Positions 41,465 through 51,257 of a DNA stretch of 64,000 nt are shown here, piece after piece. The stretch spans positions 16,128 to 80,127 of the forward strand of contig JAJEAI010000111.1 of NCBI GenBank assembly GCA_022824205.1, read 5' to 3'. The DNA comes from Candidatus Binatia bacterium. Its GTDB lineage: Bacteria > Desulfobacterota > Binatia > UBA9968 > JAJDTQ01. Numbering within the stretch: position 1 is the stretch's first letter; each line of letters opens with the position of its first letter. The notes under the pieces are model-generated. The model made no database searches. It saw only the letters and a program-made list of their open reading frames with translations, and was not told the origin of the DNA. Both the position numbers and the translations under genes were made by a program.

Positions 41465-41902
41465 ATGGCACGAAGCAGCGCGAGACTGAGCCTCGAAAAG
41501 GCCGCGATCATTGTGGACGAAACCCTGGCCGAATCCCGTCGGCTGGAACTCAGGCCCATGGCCGTCGCCGTGCTCGACGACGGCGGCCACCTCAAGGCCT
41601 TCAAGCGCGAGGACGGCGCCAGCATCCTGCGCCCGCAGATTGCCATCGGCAAGGCATGGGGCGCCCTGGGCATGGGCGGCTCCAGCCGTTCCATCGCCGA
41701 CCGCCTCAACGAGCGCCCCACCTTCCTCGCCGCCCTCACCGCACTGGCCGACGGCAAGGTCGTCCCCGCCGCCGGCGGCCTCCTGATCCGCGACGGCGAG
41801 GACGTGGTCGGCGCCGTGGGCGTCAGCGGCGGCACCTCCGACGAAGACGAGGACATCGCCCGGGTGGGGGTGGCCGCGGCGGGGCTGGAGTGCTTCGACT
41901 GA
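41465..41902 (+). CDS. GlcG/HbpS-family heme-binding-like protein
   Basis: The ATG at 41465 has GAGGAG upstream, overlapping the end of the MscS gene, so the two are co-transcribed. The 145-residue protein matches the family throughout: PMAVAVLDDGGHLKAFKRED, GASILRPQIAIGKAWGALGM, then GGLLIRDGEDVVGAVGVSGG and TSDEDEDIARVGV. Members bind heme or act beside oxidases, but the role here is unknown. It has no signal peptide, unlike secreted HbpS. Confidence 0.9.
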   Translation: MARSSARLSLEKAAIIVDETLAESRRLELRPMAVAVLDDGGHLKAFKREDGASILRPQIAIGKAWGALGMGGSSRSIADRLNERPTFLAALTALADGKVVPAAGGLLIRDGEDVVGAVGVSGGTSDEDEDIARVGVAAAGLECFD

Positions 41903-42118
41903 GGTCGGAATGAGAGTGTCAAGAAACAAACGTCAGTGCTCTTGGCCGACTACACGATTCCTGTGGGCATTGGTGCGAGCAACGAGGATTATGGACTGCA
42001 CATGATTGCGGTGTGGAACTTAGGCTGAATTTGGGGAGGAAGTTTGCGACCGGAACGGTACAATATCCTGGTCAACAAATCGGTATCCGCTTGTCTAGCG
42101 GCCCTTGAAGTGGGACGC

Positions 42119-42148
42119 TTGAGGTGAGGCTGGGTTTAGCTGTATAGT
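42119..42148 (+). promoter_or_regulatory. Candidate sigma-70 promoter of the toxin-antitoxin operon
   Basis: TTGAGG and TATAGT (five of six consensus bases) are 18 bases apart. AAAGGAGGT, a near-ideal ribosome binding site, follows at 42162-42170 before the ATG at 42176. The preceding stretch 41903-42118 has lower GC than the flanking genes and holds no gene I would call. Confidence 0.5.
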
Positions 42149-42175
42149 TACAAGGTAACACAAAGGAGGTATTCG

Positions 42176-42760
42176 ATGCCGGTCATCCGTATCTCGAGTG
42201 AAACTATGGAACGGCTGAAGAAGTGGGCGGAGCCACTTGAAGATACGACGGAATCAGCCTTCGTTAAGGTACTCAATGCTGCGGAACAGACGTTGGCCGC
42301 ACCGCGTAGCGTCCCAACTCGGCAAAAGGCTGAACCTGTTCGGCCGTCTCCCCGCGGCAGGTCGCAGGACAAACTGCCGGAGAAAGAGTTCCGGCGGCCG
42401 TTGATGGAGATCCTGTACGCGTCAGGCGGGAAGGCGCGAGTGGAGGAACTGCGCCCTATCTTGAAGGAGCGGCTTGAGCCACGCTTGCGGTCCGCCGACT
42501 ACGAGCCTGTCTCGACCGGTGATCCGAGATGGTGGAATGCGGCTTGTTGGGCCAGAAACGGCTTGAGAAGGGATGGCCATCTGCGGGACGATTCACCTCG
42601 AGGTCTATGGGAACTTTCCGAGAAGGGGAGGCGTCAAGTCGAAGCTTGGCTGTCGGAGGTGCCGGAGAACTTCATCCACCACCTGCTGGCCATGCCCAAT
42701 GGCGGCGAAGACAGTGATTTTGACACTCCACGCACCGGCCCGCGCCAAGTTGAGATATGA
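42176..42760 (+). CDS. Putative antitoxin: SeqA-N/RHH-like segment + Mrr_N-like winged helix
   Basis: This 194-residue protein has an N-terminal ribbon-helix-helix-like piece (MPVIRISSETMERLKKWAEP, LEDTTESAFVKVLNAAE). A basic linker follows, then a winged-helix domain from about residue 67: LPEKEFRRPLMEILYASGGK, DYEPVSTGDPRWWNAACWAR and SPRGLWELSEKGRRQVEAW. That domain matches the Mrr N-terminal type, here without any nuclease. Its stop overlaps the VapC start by four bases (ATGA), so it is most likely the cognate antitoxin and autorepressor. The start has AAAGGAGGT five bases upstream. GC content is lower than in neighbouring genes. Confidence 0.75.
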   Translation: MPVIRISSETMERLKKWAEPLEDTTESAFVKVLNAAEQTLAAPRSVPTRQKAEPVRPSPRGRSQDKLPEKEFRRPLMEILYASGGKARVEELRPILKERLEPRLRSADYEPVSTGDPRWWNAACWARNGLRRDGHLRDDSPRGLWELSEKGRRQVEAWLSEVPENFIHHLLAMPNGGEDSDFDTPRTGPRQVEI

Positions 42761-43182
42761 GCTATCTCGTCGACACGAATGTGATATCCGAACTCCGGAA
42801 GCGCCAGCGGGCCAATCCACTCGTAGTCGATTGGTTCCGGAACCACGAGCCAAAGGAAATTTATCTGAGTGTCCTGACTCTGGGCGAATTGCGGCGTGGA
42901 ATTGAACGTGTCCGCCGTCGAGACCCCAGGACAGCCATCGCACTCGGACGGTGGGTGGACCATATTCGTCACCGGTTCGCGGATCGTATTCTAGATGTGG
43001 ATCAAGCCATAGCGGATCGTTGGGGTTGCCTCGGTATCCCCGATCCGGTACCGGATATCGATGGGCTCCTCGCGGCCACCGCACTGGAACATGATCTTGT
43101 CGTAGTGACGCGGAACGTGAAGCACATCGTCCCGACGGGTGCCCGGTACGTCAACCCCTTCGAGCAGCACTCGACGCCTTGA
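42757..43182 (+). CDS. vapC: VapC/FitB-family PIN-domain ribonuclease toxin
   Basis: This 141-residue protein carries the PIN catalytic residues: Asp6 in YLVDTNVISELRK, Glu44 in LTLGELRRGIE, Asp102 in PDIDGLLAATALEHD, and the TRN motif at 118-120 in VVTRNVKHI. It should cleave a specific RNA, often initiator tRNA, when released from its antitoxin. The four-base overlap with the upstream gene marks a toxin-antitoxin operon. The gene has no close second copy in the window. Confidence 0.93.
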   Translation: MSYLVDTNVISELRKRQRANPLVVDWFRNHEPKEIYLSVLTLGELRRGIERVRRRDPRTAIALGRWVDHIRHRFADRILDVDQAIADRWGCLGIPDPVPDIDGLLAATALEHDLVVVTRNVKHIVPTGARYVNPFEQHSTP

Positions 43183-43235
43183 GTTGACCGCCAATTCCCT
43201 TCACCTTCGTTCGAACGGCGCAGGAAGGACAGGTC

Positions 43236-43391
43236 ATGCGAGCGGTGGTGCTCACGGGTCACGGTGGCCTGGATCGGTTGTGCTTTCGGGAAGACTGGCC
43301 GAGACCCTGTCCGGGACCGGGCCAAGCCCTCATCCACATCGCCAAGCGCCACGTGGGCAACATTGTAGGGACGATGGCGGATGATTGCTGA
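43236..43391 (+). pseudogene. N-terminal fragment of a zinc-type alcohol dehydrogenase/quinone reductase
   Basis: The 51-codon ORF starts MRAVVLTGHGGLDRLCFRED, then WPRPCPGPGQALIHI, which is the standard N-terminus of medium-chain zinc-type dehydrogenases. After about residue 36 the similarity is lost (AKRHVGNIVGTMADDC) and a stop follows. The catalytic core and the Rossmann domain are absent, so this is a remnant. Together with the next promoter it fills the 336 bp between vapC and the bicupin gene. Confidence 0.6.
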
Positions 43392-43427
43392 GGCTTCCGG
43401 CCGCGCGTTCCGCGTCAACGTCGACCC

Positions 43428-43456
43428 TGGACGCTCGGAACTCGATTGTCTATATT
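43428..43456 (+). promoter_or_regulatory. Candidate sigma-70 promoter of the bicupin-eutA-thrC cluster
   Basis: TGGACG and TATATT lie 17 bases apart, about 60 bases before the bicupin ATG at 43519. The match is moderate (four of six at -35, five of six at -10) and was judged by eye. Confidence 0.35.
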
Positions 43457-43518
43457 GAGTGACTCACCACACAGAGCTGGAGAGTCAATTCACCACATAC
43501 ATTTCAGGAGGCATTTCT

Positions 43519-44715
43519 ATGGCTGGCAACGGGAAAGAGAAGTGGCAGGAGCCCTCGGGTGAGATGCAGAAGGCGGGCTACGGGAAGTTCCTTCGGCCCA
43601 ACACACCCTATGACACCTTCATGGAAGAGCAGGAGATCCCCATCTACCGGGACATCGGCGTGGAGAAGGTGCAGGACCTGCCCATGAAGTTCTGGAAGCG
43701 GGCCGGAGGAAACGCCAGCTTCATCCAGCTCCTGGGGACCGAGGGGCTTTGGGGTTGCTACGTCGTGGAGGTTCCCGGCGCCGGGGCCCTGAACGAGCAG
43801 AAGCATCTGTACGAGGCGCAGTTCTTCGTGGTGGAGGGCCGCGGGACCACGGAGGTGTGGGTGGAGGGCAGTGCCAAGAAGCATACCTTCGAGTGGCAGC
43901 AGGGTTCGTTGTTCGCGATTCCGATGAATGCCAACTACCGCATCGTCAACGCCACCTCGAGCCCGGGGTTGCTGCTGGCCGGGACCACGGCACCCAACAT
44001 CATGAACCTGTTCAACAACACCGATTTCATTTTCAACTGTCCCTACGTCTTTTCCGACCGCTACAAGGACACGGACGACTACTACAAGCCCAACGAAGAG
44101 ATCGAGCCGGATCCGGTGCGCGGCCTGGCCATGCGCCAGACCAACATCATCCCGGACATCGTCACCTGCGAGTTGCCGCTGGACAACCGCCGCTCGCCGG
44201 GCTACCGGCGCATTGAGCCGCACATGGTGGGGAACAGCTTCTACCTGTGGATCGGACAGCACGAGACCGGCCGCTACTCCAAGGCCCATGCCCACGGCTC
44301 CGCCGCGGTGCTCATCTGCGTCAAGGGCAAGGGCTACACCTACACCTGGCCCTCCACCCTGGGCCCGACGCCGTGGAAGGACGGCAAGGCGGAGGGGGTG
44401 AGGCGGCAGGACTACGAGCCCGTCGGCATGGTGAGCGCGGCTCCCATGGGCGGCAACTGGTTCCACGCCCACTTCGGCGTGAGCTCGGAGCCGTTGCGGC
44501 TGTCGGCGTGGTTCGGCCCCAATGCCCCCGGACGCGAGCGCGGCCGGCCCGGCGAGAAGGCCATCGACTACGGCGCCATCGAGATCAAGGACGGCGGCAC
44601 CGCCATCGCCTACCGAGACGAGGACCCGTTCCTGCGCAAGGAGTTCGAGGAGACCCTGGCCAAGGAGGGCATGAAGACCAAGATGCCCGCCGAGATCTAT
44701 CAGCCGGAAGCCTAG
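43519..44715 (+). CDS. Cupin-domain protein (bicupin)
   Basis: The ATG at 43519 has AGGAGG eight bases upstream; the track start at 43459 is not used. The 398-residue protein has two beta-barrel halves. The first includes EAQFFVVEGRGTTEVWVEGS and the second GRYSKAHAHGSAAVLICVKG, where the His residues are candidate metal ligands, plus NWFHAHFGVSSEPLRLSAWF. The first barrel lacks the paired His, so it may be structural. No precise function is recognisable; ethanolamine- or gentisate-type cupins are possible relatives. The EutA-like gene starts 9 bp after its stop. Confidence 0.82.
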   Translation: MAGNGKEKWQEPSGEMQKAGYGKFLRPNTPYDTFMEEQEIPIYRDIGVEKVQDLPMKFWKRAGGNASFIQLLGTEGLWGCYVVEVPGAGALNEQKHLYEAQFFVVEGRGTTEVWVEGSAKKHTFEWQQGSLFAIPMNANYRIVNATSSPGLLLAGTTAPNIMNLFNNTDFIFNCPYVFSDRYKDTDDYYKPNEEIEPDPVRGLAMRQTNIIPDIVTCELPLDNRRSPGYRRIEPHMVGNSFYLWIGQHETGRYSKAHAHGSAAVLICVKGKGYTYTWPSTLGPTPWKDGKAEGVRRQDYEPVGMVSAAPMGGNWFHAHFGVSSEPLRLSAWFGPNAPGRERGRPGEKAIDYGAIEIKDGGTAIAYRDEDPFLRKEFEETLAKEGMKTKMPAEIYQPEA

Positions 44716-44724
44716 GAACCGCTC

Positions 44725-46221
44725 GTGGCCGACACAGGATCCCTCGGTTTCACCGGTTCCGGCAGGCACATCGTTGACGAAGACGAGATCAAGCTCACCA
44801 GCGTGGGCGTGGACATCGGTTCGTCCACGTCCCACCTGGTGTTCTCGCGCCTCGAGCTGAGCCAGGAAGGCACCCGTTACGTCGTCAAGAAGCGCACCGT
44901 TTTGAGCGAATCGGAGATTCTGCTCACCCCCTACACCGACGACCTGACCATCGACATGGAGCGCCTGGAGCGCTTCATCAACGCGCAGTACGAGCGCGCC
45001 GAGCTCAAGCGCGAGGACGTGGACACGGGCGCGCTGATCCTCACCGGCGTGGCTGTGCGCCGGCGCAACTCCCGCGCCATCGCCGAGCTGTTCGCGGAGG
45101 AGGCGGGCCGGTTCGTGTCGGTCACCGCCGGCGACGGGCTCGAGACCACCATGGCGGCCCACGGCTCCGGTGCCGTGGCGCGCTCCGGCAACGAGGACGC
45201 GGTGGTGCTCAACATCGACGTGGGCGGCGGCACCAGCAAGATCGCGGTGTGCGCAGGCGGCAGGGTGCGCGAGGTCACCGCCATCGACGTGGGCGCCCGG
45301 CTCCTGGCCATGGACGGCGCCAACAACGTCGTCCGCATCGAGGAGGCGGGGCGGCGCCACGGCGGCAAGGTGGGCGTCGAGCTGGAGCTGGGCCAGGTCA
45401 TGAACGAGCAGAGCCTGGAGGCCATCGCGTCGGAGATGGCGGACCGCCTGTTCGAGGTGGTCAACCAGCAGGATCTGACCGACGAAACGCGGGAGCTGCT
45501 GCGGCTCCCGCCGCTGGCGTACCGCGGCAAGGTGGACGCCGTGACCTTTTCGGGCGGCGTTTCCGAGTTCATCTACGGCCACGCCGGCGATGGCTTCGGC
45601 GACATGGGCGCGCTCCTGGGGCGGGAGATCCGCCGGCGGGTGGAGAGCCTGGACATCCCCATCCTGGAGCCCGCGGCGCGCATCCGCGCCACGGTCATCG
45701 GCGCCTCCCAGTACACCATCCAGGTGAGCGGCAGCACCATCTTCATCTCGCCGCAGGACGCGGTACCCGTGCGCAACGTCCCGGTGGTGCGCATCGACTT
45801 CGAGTGGGGCGACGACATCGATCCCGCCAAGGTCATCGGCGCCATCGACAACGCGCTGCGGCGCCTGGACCTGCGGGACGGCCGCCAGCCGGTGGCACTG
45901 GCGTTCCACTGGGAAGGGTCCGCCACCTTCGCCCGGCTGCAAGGCTTCTGCGGCGCGGTGGTGGAGGGCCTCAAGCCGGTGCTCGACAAGGGCCACCCGC
46001 TGCTGCTGGTCAACGACGGCGACATCGGCGGTATCCTGGGCCTGCACTTCAAGGAGGAGATGAAGCTCGACAAGCCCATCATCTCGGTGGACGGCATCGC
46101 CCTCCAGGAGTTCGACTACATCGACGTGGGCGCGCTGATCCCCTCTTCGGGAGCGGTGCCCGTGGTCATCAAGTCACTGGTGTTCCCCAGCGCGGAACAG
46201 AACGCGGCCATCCGGCAGTAG
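44725..46221 (+). CDS. eutA: EutA-like ammonia-lyase reactivating factor
   Basis: This 498-residue protein starts with GTG at 44725, with AGGA eight bases upstream. It is an actin-fold ATPase of the EutA family: KLTSVGVDIGSSTSHLVFSR (phosphate 1), NIDVGGGTSKIAVCAGGRV (phosphate 2) and TFSGGVSEFIYG (adenosine). EutA exchanges damaged cobalamin in ethanolamine ammonia-lyase. No eutB or eutC gene lies in the window, so its client is unknown. The neighbours are a bicupin 9 bp upstream and threonine synthase 117 bp downstream, all on the same strand. Confidence 0.88.
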   Translation: MADTGSLGFTGSGRHIVDEDEIKLTSVGVDIGSSTSHLVFSRLELSQEGTRYVVKKRTVLSESEILLTPYTDDLTIDMERLERFINAQYERAELKREDVDTGALILTGVAVRRRNSRAIAELFAEEAGRFVSVTAGDGLETTMAAHGSGAVARSGNEDAVVLNIDVGGGTSKIAVCAGGRVREVTAIDVGARLLAMDGANNVVRIEEAGRRHGGKVGVELELGQVMNEQSLEAIASEMADRLFEVVNQQDLTDETRELLRLPPLAYRGKVDAVTFSGGVSEFIYGHAGDGFGDMGALLGREIRRRVESLDIPILEPAARIRATVIGASQYTIQVSGSTIFISPQDAVPVRNVPVVRIDFEWGDDIDPAKVIGAIDNALRRLDLRDGRQPVALAFHWEGSATFARLQGFCGAVVEGLKPVLDKGHPLLLVNDGDIGGILGLHFKEEMKLDKPIISVDGIALQEFDYIDVGALIPSSGAVPVVIKSLVFPSAEQNAAIRQ

Positions 46222-46338
46222 GCAACGCGGGAACGCCAAGGCACACGGGAGGGCTCCAACCGTGACCGTACGGCGCGGTTGATGGAGCCCGTTTCACGGG
46301 TCTTGCGTCGGCCCTCCATTGGCAGTAGAGGACGAGTC

Positions 46339-47703
<1,365 letters not shown>

Positions 47704-47733
47704 GCGGAGGGTTCCCGCCCATCGCGCGGGCGG

Positions 47734-49512
47734 CTAAGCTTCCGGCGCGAACTGCAGCGCCGCCAGCCGGGCGTAGAGGCCGCCGCCGCTCATCAGTTCC
47801 TCGTGGGTGCCGGTGGCGACGATGCGGCCCCGGTCCATGACCACGATGCGGTCGGCTTTGAGCACGGTGGCCAGGCGGTGGGCGATGATGAGGGTGGTGC
47901 GGTTGGCCATGAGGTGTTCGAGGGCCTCGTGCACCAAGTGCTCGCTCTCGGCGTCCAGCGAGCTGGTGGCCTCGTCCAGAAGCATGACGGCGGGGTCTCT
48001 GAGGATGGCCCGGGCGATGGCGATGCGTTGGCGCTGGCCTACGGAGAGGCGCAGGCCCTTTTCGCCGAGAAAGGTGTCGAAGCGCTCGGGCAGGCCCTGG
48101 ATGAACTCGTCCGCGAACGCGGTGCGCGCGGCCTCCGCTACCTCCGCGTCGGTGGCGGAAGGGCGGCCGTAGCGGATGTTCTCGCGGGCGTTGGCGGAGA
48201 AGATCACGGTTTCCTGCGGTACCAGTCCGATGCGGCCGCGCGCGGCCTGGGGGTCTGCTTCCCGGAGGTCGACGCCATCCAACCGTACGGAGCCGCGCGC
48301 CGGATCGTAGAACCGGAGCAGAAGCTTGAACACGGTGCTCTTGCCCGCCCCGGACGGTCCTACCAGAGCCACGGTTTCCCCCGGCTCGACCGCCAATGAG
48401 AATTCGTCCAGCGCATGTTTGTCGGGTCGGGAGGGGTACCGGAACGCCACCGCATCCAGGACGAGGCTGCCTCGTGGCGGCTCGGGCATGGATAGGGGAG
48501 CCGCCGGCACGGTGATGACCGGTCGCGCCTCGAGCAGCTCCAACAAGCGTTCCGTGGCTCCGGCGGCACGCTGGACCTCGCCCCACACCTGGCTCAGGCT
48601 CGCGGCCGAGCCGGCCACGAAGATCGCATAGAACACGAACTGTATCAGGACGCCCGGGGACATGCGGCCGCTCAGCACCGCTTCCGCGCCCAGCCATAAA
48701 ACTCCCACCACGCCGCCGAACATGAGCGTGATCACCAGGAAGATGAGCAGCGCGCGGCTGCGGACGCGCACCAAGGCGGCCTGGTAGGCGGCTTCGGTGG
48801 CGGCGCCGAACCGTTCCATCTCCGTGCGTTCCTGGGTGAATGCCTGCACCGTCTCCACGGCGTCGAGGTTTTCTCCGGCCAGGGCGCTGGTGTCCGCCAC
48901 CCGATCCTGGCTCAACCGGGACAGGCGGCGCACCCGGCGTCCCAACACCAGGATCGGCAACAGCACCAAAGGGATCAGCACCAACACCGCGCCCATGAGC
49001 TGCGGGCTGGTGACGATGAGCATCACGAAACCGCCGGCGAAGATCAGCAGGTTGCGCAGCGCCATGGAGGCGCCCGAGCCGATCACGGTTTGGATGAGGG
49101 TCGTGTCCGTGGTCAGGCGCGAGAGGATTTCGCCGGTGCGGGTGACCTCGAAGAAGGTGGGGTTCATGCTCAGCACGTGCGCGTGGATCTGCTTGCGGAT
49201 GTCGGCCACCACCCGCTCGCCGATCCGGGCGACGAAGTAGAAGCGGCTCGCCGAAGCCACCGCCAGCACCGCGATGACCGCCAGGAGCAACTGGAAGCGT
49301 TGGCTGATGAGCGTCCGGTTCTCCGCGTCAAATCCGGTTTCCAGGATCTGCCGGGCGGCGATGGGGAGGACCAGCGTGGCGGTCGCGGCCGCCAGCAGGG
49401 ACGCGGCTGCCAGAGTCAGCAGGATCGGATAGGGCCTCAGATACGCGGCGAGCCGCCGCAGGGGACGCAGATTCCGGCTGGACGGCCGGGAGAGGTTGTC
49501 GGGTGCTTGCAT
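47734..49512 (-). CDS. ABC exporter, fused permease and ATPase (MsbA-like)
   Basis: The ATG at 49512 (MQAPDNLSRPSSRNLRPLRR) starts the protein; the upstream part of the track ORF is repeat DNA. The 592-residue protein has a six-helix ABC exporter domain followed by an ATPase with Walker A GPSGAGKST, Walker B VMLLDEATSSLDAES and the switch in LIIAHRLATVLKADRIVVMD. The signature reads LSVGQRQR, with Val in place of the first Gly of LSGGQ. It may flip lipid or export a drug. Its stop faces threonine synthase 30 bp away. Confidence 0.92.
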   Translation of the reverse strand: MQAPDNLSRPSSRNLRPLRRLAAYLRPYPILLTLAAASLLAAATATLVLPIAARQILETGFDAENRTLISQRFQLLLAVIAVLAVASASRFYFVARIGERVVADIRKQIHAHVLSMNPTFFEVTRTGEILSRLTTDTTLIQTVIGSGASMALRNLLIFAGGFVMLIVTSPQLMGAVLVLIPLVLLPILVLGRRVRRLSRLSQDRVADTSALAGENLDAVETVQAFTQERTEMERFGAATEAAYQAALVRVRSRALLIFLVITLMFGGVVGVLWLGAEAVLSGRMSPGVLIQFVFYAIFVAGSAASLSQVWGEVQRAAGATERLLELLEARPVITVPAAPLSMPEPPRGSLVLDAVAFRYPSRPDKHALDEFSLAVEPGETVALVGPSGAGKSTVFKLLLRFYDPARGSVRLDGVDLREADPQAARGRIGLVPQETVIFSANARENIRYGRPSATDAEVAEAARTAFADEFIQGLPERFDTFLGEKGLRLSVGQRQRIAIARAILRDPAVMLLDEATSSLDAESEHLVHEALEHLMANRTTLIIAHRLATVLKADRIVVMDRGRIVATGTHEELMSGGGLYARLAALQFAPEA

Positions 49513-49567
49513 CAGCCCGCGCGACCGGGAATCCGCGCCCCCAATTCCTGGCCAGCCCCTCCCCGCC

Positions 49568-49662
49568 CATGGATTCCCGCTTCCGCGGGAATGACGTTTC
49601 GGGGGGGCATCGCCATTTCCTGCCGAATGGGTTTTGGCACGGCCTGGACAGCGAGAATTCAG
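49568..49662. repeat. Composite inverted repeat, copy 8 (degraded)
   Basis: The inverted arm ATGGATTCCCGCTTCCGCGG with GAATGACG sits at 49569-49596. A degraded outer arm (GGTTTTGGCACGGCCTGGAC) follows at about 49629-49655. It lies in the 204 bp between the exporter and aldehyde dehydrogenase genes. Confidence 0.8.
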
Positions 49663-49716
49663 TGGGGGAGGGGACGGCGCGGCGTTGCGTCCCGCCGCCA
49701 TTCTCCCGGCAACTGG

Positions 49717-51174
49717 TTAGACGTCGACCACCACCACGCCCTTGGGTTCCAGGTAGTAGTCCAGCGCCTCGGGTCCGTGCTCGCGCCCCACGCCGCTGGA
49801 CTTGACGCCGCCGAAGGGCAGTTCGTCGTAGCCGTAGTGGAGCGAGTTCACCCACACGTTCCCGGCCTCGAGCCTGTCGATGGCCTTGTTGGCGTACTTC
49901 ATGTTGCTGGTCCAGATGGACGAGCCCAGGCCGAACTCGGAGGCGTTGGCGCGCTCGATGGCCTCGTCGATATCCTTGAAGGTAAACACCGGCAGCGCTG
50001 GCCCGAAGCACTCCTCGGTGGCGATGCGGGCATCGTCGGGCACGTCCGTGAGCAGCGTCGGCAGGTAGAAGTGGCCGTTCTCGAACTCGTCGCCCTCCGG
50101 CCGGGCGCCGCCGGCCACCGCCTTGGCGCCCCGCGCCTTGGCGTCCTCCACCTGCTCTTCCACCTCGGTGCGCTGGTAGTCCACGTGGAGCGGCCCCATG
50201 CGGCTTTCCTTCTTCATGCCGTCGCCCACGGCCTTCTTCCGGAGGCCCGCCGCCAGCTTGTCGACGAAATCACCGGCAACGGACTCGTGCACGAACAGGC
50301 GCTTCACGCCCAGGCACATCTGCCCGCAGTTGAAGTACCGCCCGATGTCGGCCATCTTCACCGCCATGTCGACGTTGGCGTCCTCCATGACGATCATGGG
50401 ATCGCTGCCGCCGAGCTCCAAGGTCACGCGCTTGATCTCTCTTCCGGCCACCTCCATGACGTGGCGCCCGATGGGGGTGGAGCCGGTGAAGGCGATGCGG
50501 CGGATGCGGGGGTTGCTCAGGAGTTCCTCGCCCACCGAACCGCCCGGCCCGCTGACGTAGTTCACCGTGCCCGCGGGGAGGCTCTTCTTGCCGCCGGCGT
50601 AGGTGGCTTGGCCGATCAGCTCCATGCACAACGCCGTGGCCAGCGGCGTGGTGGAGGCCGGCTTCACGATGATGGTGTTGCCCGCGGCCAGCGCCGGACC
50701 CACCTTGGTACCCATGAGGGTCAGCGGGAAGTTCCACGGCACGATGGCGCCGCACACGCCGATGGGCTGCCGCACCACCATGCCGTAGGCGTTCTTCTGC
50801 GGCAGCGGCACGTGGGAGCCGCGCACCTTGGAGGCCAGCCCGGCGTAGAATTCCAGGCCGTGAATCAGGTGGTGGATCTCGAGTCCCGCCTCGAACAGGG
50901 TCTTGCCCTGTTCCTGGGTCAGGAGCTGCGCGATGTCCTTGCTGCGCTCCTGGATGAGCTCGCACGCGCTCTCCAGCGCCTTGCCGCGGTCCTCGGGGGT
51001 GGTGTCGGACCATTCCTTGAAGGCCGTCTCCGCCGCTTCCACGGCTTGCCGGACATCTTCCTCGGAACCCTTGGCGGCGTGGTCCACGACCTGGCCGGTG
51101 GCCGGGTTGCGTACTTCGTAGGTTTCCTTCTTCACGGCGTCGACGAGTTCACCGCCGATCAACAGCTTGGACAT
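49717..51174 (-). CDS. NAD(P)-dependent aldehyde dehydrogenase
   Basis: The ATG at 51174 has GGAGG six bases upstream and gives MSKLLIGGELVDAVKKETYE. The 485-residue protein is a standard class of the superfamily: NAD-binding VPWNFPLTLMGTKVGPALAA, GFTGSTPIG-like IAFTGSTPIGRHVME, the general base Glu in RVTLELGGSDPMIVM, and the nucleophile Cys in FNCGQMCLGVKRLF. It oxidises an aldehyde to the acid; the substrate is unknown, though succinate semialdehyde-type enzymes are close in pattern. The enoyl-CoA hydratase gene lies 83 bp upstream on the same strand and may be co-transcribed. Confidence 0.93.
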   Translation of the reverse strand: MSKLLIGGELVDAVKKETYEVRNPATGQVVDHAAKGSEEDVRQAVEAAETAFKEWSDTTPEDRGKALESACELIQERSKDIAQLLTQEQGKTLFEAGLEIHHLIHGLEFYAGLASKVRGSHVPLPQKNAYGMVVRQPIGVCGAIVPWNFPLTLMGTKVGPALAAGNTIIVKPASTTPLATALCMELIGQATYAGGKKSLPAGTVNYVSGPGGSVGEELLSNPRIRRIAFTGSTPIGRHVMEVAGREIKRVTLELGGSDPMIVMEDANVDMAVKMADIGRYFNCGQMCLGVKRLFVHESVAGDFVDKLAAGLRKKAVGDGMKKESRMGPLHVDYQRTEVEEQVEDAKARGAKAVAGGARPEGDEFENGHFYLPTLLTDVPDDARIATEECFGPALPVFTFKDIDEAIERANASEFGLGSSIWTSNMKYANKAIDRLEAGNVWVNSLHYGYDELPFGGVKSSGVGREHGPEALDYYLEPKGVVVVDV

Positions 51175-51257
51175 TCGATACCTCCGGATTGTGACGTTGT
51201 CGGGTTGTTTCCGCATGAAGCCTGGGCCGGGCCGCGGGGCTTCGAACCGTCTCCTGT

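Noticed and set aside
41903-42015. Open stretch after GlcG reading VLLADYTIPVGIGASNED
   Set aside because: It has no start codon or ribosome binding site and is about 33 residues long; it may be a remnant but I cannot assign it.
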